Positions 6,120 through 7,488 of a DNA stretch of 7,488 bases are shown piece by piece. Below the pieces are notes generated by a model. That model was not told where the DNA came from. It saw nothing but the letters and a program-made list of their open reading frames with translations, and did no database searches. Origin of the DNA: an uncultured Anaerovibrio sp. Lineage in GTDB: Bacteria > Bacillota > Negativicutes > Selenomonadales > Selenomonadaceae. The stretch lies in NCBI GenBank assembly GCA_900768695.1, contig CAAGDY010000450.1, positions 1 through 7,488 of the forward strand, in the 5' to 3' direction. Position 1 is the first letter of the stretch. Each line of letters begins with the position of its first letter. A program made the translations under genes and the position numbers.

Positions 6120-6845
6120 ATGCCAAAGGCAAAATATGTGGAAATCTATCAGGACCTGAAAAACAAAATAGAAAGCGGCGAATATGAATTTCAGGAACTG
6201 CTTCCCTCTGAAAACCAGCTGATACTGACGTACAGCTGCTCAAGGAATACCGTCCGCCGCGCCATAGGCAGCCTGGTCACCGATGGCTACGTACAGACCA
6301 TGCAGGGCAAGGGAATACGAAACATCTTCCAGCCCACTGTACACACCACCTTTACCATCGGCGGCATTGAATCCTTCCGTGAATCAGCCCTCCGCAACCA
6401 CCAGACCCCTATGACGAAGGTCATCCGTTTTGAGGAAATTACAGCCGAAAAAAAAATAGCCGACCGGACAGGCTTTCCAATCGGCGCAGAGCTTTACTAT
6501 CTGCAGCGCCTCCACTATCTGGATGGCAAGGCGCTTATCATCAATCACAACTATTTTCTGAAGGATGTCGTCAGCAATCTCACAAAGGAAATCGCAGAAA
6601 ACTCCATCTATGACTATCTGGAAAATACGCTCCATATCTCCATCGTAACCAGCAAACGAATCATGACCGTAGAAAAAATGACGGAAATCGACAAAAAATA
6701 TCTGCAGCTGGGTGATTACAACTGCCTTGCCGTCATCAGCAGCCAGACCTACAACAGCGATGGTATCATGTTCGAGTTCACCCAGTCCCGCCACCGCCCG
6801 GATTATTTCTGCTTTCAGGACAATGCCGTCAGGCGCCCGCTGTAA
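6120..6845 (+). CDS. treR: Trehalose operon repressor, GntR/HutC family
   Basis: A 241-residue transcription factor of normal length for TreR. The N-terminal GntR winged helix-turn-helix (about 1-68) contains LPSENQL (28-34), the recognition-helix region SRNTVRRAI (41-49) and a wing GYVQTMQGKG (56-65). A C-terminal UTRA effector domain (about 78-236) includes TKEIAENSIYDYLE (155-168), FEFTQSRHRPDYF (218-230) and the ending AVRRPL. These follow B. subtilis TreR closely as I recall it, including the SRHR-D-F motif. In that family trehalose-6-phosphate is the inducer that releases the repressor; the same is inferred here because treP and treC make and consume that compound. It is divergent from treP, has its own promoter with operator O4 on its start site, and is terminated by the hairpin at 6913-6973. 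A regulator of a related disaccharide is a less likely alternative. Confidence 0.94.
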   Translation: MPKAKYVEIYQDLKNKIESGEYEFQELLPSENQLILTYSCSRNTVRRAIGSLVTDGYVQTMQGKGIRNIFQPTVHTTFTIGGIESFRESALRNHQTPMTKVIRFEEITAEKKIADRTGFPIGAELYYLQRLHYLDGKALIINHNYFLKDVVSNLTKEIAENSIYDYLENTLHISIVTSKRIMTVEKMTEIDKKYLQLGDYNCLAVISSQTYNSDGIMFEFTQSRHRPDYFCFQDNAVRRPL

Positions 6846-6912
6846 CAGCCGTACCATGAATGACAGCAGAACCAATGCTGATACTCATCATGCTTATGCC
6901 CTTCCCGCATCA

Positions 6913-6973
6913 ATTTCACCACAAACAAAAAGCGCGCTCCCGCAGGAACAGCGCTTTTTGTTTGTGGTGAAAT
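6913..6973. terminator. Bidirectional terminator with 23-bp stem
   Basis: A perfect inverted repeat has arms 6913-6935 (starting ATTTCACC, ending AAAAAGCGC) and 6951-6973 (starting GCGCTTTTTG, ending GGTGAAAT) around a 15-base loop. A small TCC-CGCA-GGA hairpin can form inside the loop. The GC-rich inner stem followed by TTTTTGTTTG is a standard Rho-independent terminator, and by symmetry it works on both strands. It lies between the convergent treR stop (6845) and gdhA stop (7006), so it should end both transcripts. Stems this long and perfect are unusual. The flanks 6846-6912 and 6974-7005 show nothing else. Confidence 0.9.
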
Positions 6974-7005
6974 ATCTATATGTTAAGTGTGAATAATCTG
7001 CCTGA

Positions 7006-7488
7006 TTAGCAAACACCCTGAGCCAGCATAGCGTCAGCAACCTTCAGGAAGCCTGCAATGTTGCAGCCAACCAGCAGGTCACCATCATGGCCGTACTCCT
7101 TGGCACAACGCTTGGAGTTCTCATAGATGTCAGCCATGATGTTCTTCAGCTTGCTGTCAACCTCCTCGAAGGTCCAGCTGTAACGCATGGAGTTCTGAGC
7201 CATCTCCAGGGCGGAAACAGCAACACCGCCGGCATTAGCGGCCTTGGCAGGAGCAAACAGTACATTGTTGCTCTGCAGATACTCGATAGCATCCAGGGTA
7301 GAAGGCATGTTGGCACCCTCGCCTACTGCCTTTACGCCGTTAGCAACCAGAGCCTTGGCAGACTCCAGGTCAAGCTCCTGCTGGGTTGCGCATGGCAGGG
7401 CGATATCGCAAGGAATGGTCCAGATGCCCTTGCAGCCCTCATGGTACTCAGCGGATGGCTTCGCATCAACATACTCCTTGATGCGGCC
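7006..7488 (-). CDS. gdhA: Glutamate dehydrogenase, C-terminal part
   Basis: The last 160 residues of a glutamate dehydrogenase, which interconverts 2-oxoglutarate plus ammonium and glutamate with a nicotinamide cofactor. The start lies beyond the right edge; hexameric bacterial enzymes of about 450 residues are typical, so roughly one third is visible. The fragment begins in the cofactor-binding domain with IPCDIALPCATQQELDL and GVKAVGEGANMPSTLDAIEYL. It continues with LFAPAKAANAGGVAVSALEM and ends in the GCNIAGFLKVADAMLAQGVC tail, which closely resembles the C-terminus of E. coli NADP-dependent GdhA. An Ala replaces the more common Gly in the FAP(G/A)KAANAGGVA motif, a conservative variant. 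NADP specificity is inferred from subfamily resemblance; the deciding residues may lie outside the window. It converges on treR and shares its terminator, with no evident functional link to trehalose use. Confidence 0.95.
   Translation of the reverse strand, partial: GRIKEYVDAKPSAEYHEGCKGIWTIPCDIALPCATQQELDLESAKALVANGVKAVGEGANMPSTLDAIEYLQSNNVLFAPAKAANAGGVAVSALEMAQNSMRYSWTFEEVDSKLKNIMADIYENSKRCAKEYGHDGDLLVGCNIAGFLKVADAMLAQGVC

Noticed and set aside
6384..6875. 163-codon minus-strand frame antisense to treR
   Set aside because: No ribosome site or recognisable family, and the treR frame is conserved throughout.

Overview
This window carries a trehalose-utilisation locus flanked by housekeeping genes, and it looks like ordinary chromosome. 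Nothing in it suggests a phage, plasmid, insertion sequence, CRISPR array or defence system. The base composition is moderate and the ribosome binding sites are of the AGGAGG type. The promoters match the vegetative sigma-70/sigma-A consensus, and the trehalose regulator is the Firmicutes-style GntR/UTRA TreR. This points to a low-to-medium GC Firmicute. A Negativicutes/Selenomonadales-like anaerobe is my best guess, but the sequence alone does not settle it.

Layout from left to right. Positions 1-799 (minus) hold a YbjJ-like major facilitator transporter cut off by the window edge. It overlaps the end of the gene before it, a DUF21/tandem-CBS/CorC-HlyC membrane protein (780-2105, minus, TTG start), which has its own consensus promoter at 2147-2182. 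A terminator hairpin (2202-2232) separates this pair from the trehalose operon. That operon is transcribed leftward: treP (3954-5927), a trehalose PTS permease with fused IIB, IIC and IIA domains, then 9 bases later treC (2292-3944), the trehalose-6-phosphate hydrolase. A 192-base control region (5928-6119) separates treP from the divergent treR (6120-6845, plus). A long-stem terminator (6913-6973) lies between treR and the convergent 3' part of gdhA (7006-7488, minus).

How the genes work together: TreP imports trehalose and phosphorylates it to trehalose-6-phosphate. TreC splits this into glucose and glucose-6-phosphate. TreR presumably represses both directions until trehalose-6-phosphate accumulates. 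The control region is the most informative stretch. It has one consensus promoter in each direction and four copies of a TTGT-N4-ACAA palindrome. Three copies are spaced exactly 33 bp apart across the treP promoter (upstream of -35, between -35 and -10, and just past the start site), and one lies on the treR start site.

I found no previously undescribed system. The points worth a second look are the operator spacing, an AT-rich 20-bp palindrome between the promoters, the 23-bp terminator stem, the fused IIA domain and some unusual signature residues in the DUF21 protein. The long open frames on the opposite strand of treP, treC and the DUF21 gene are judged to be shadows.
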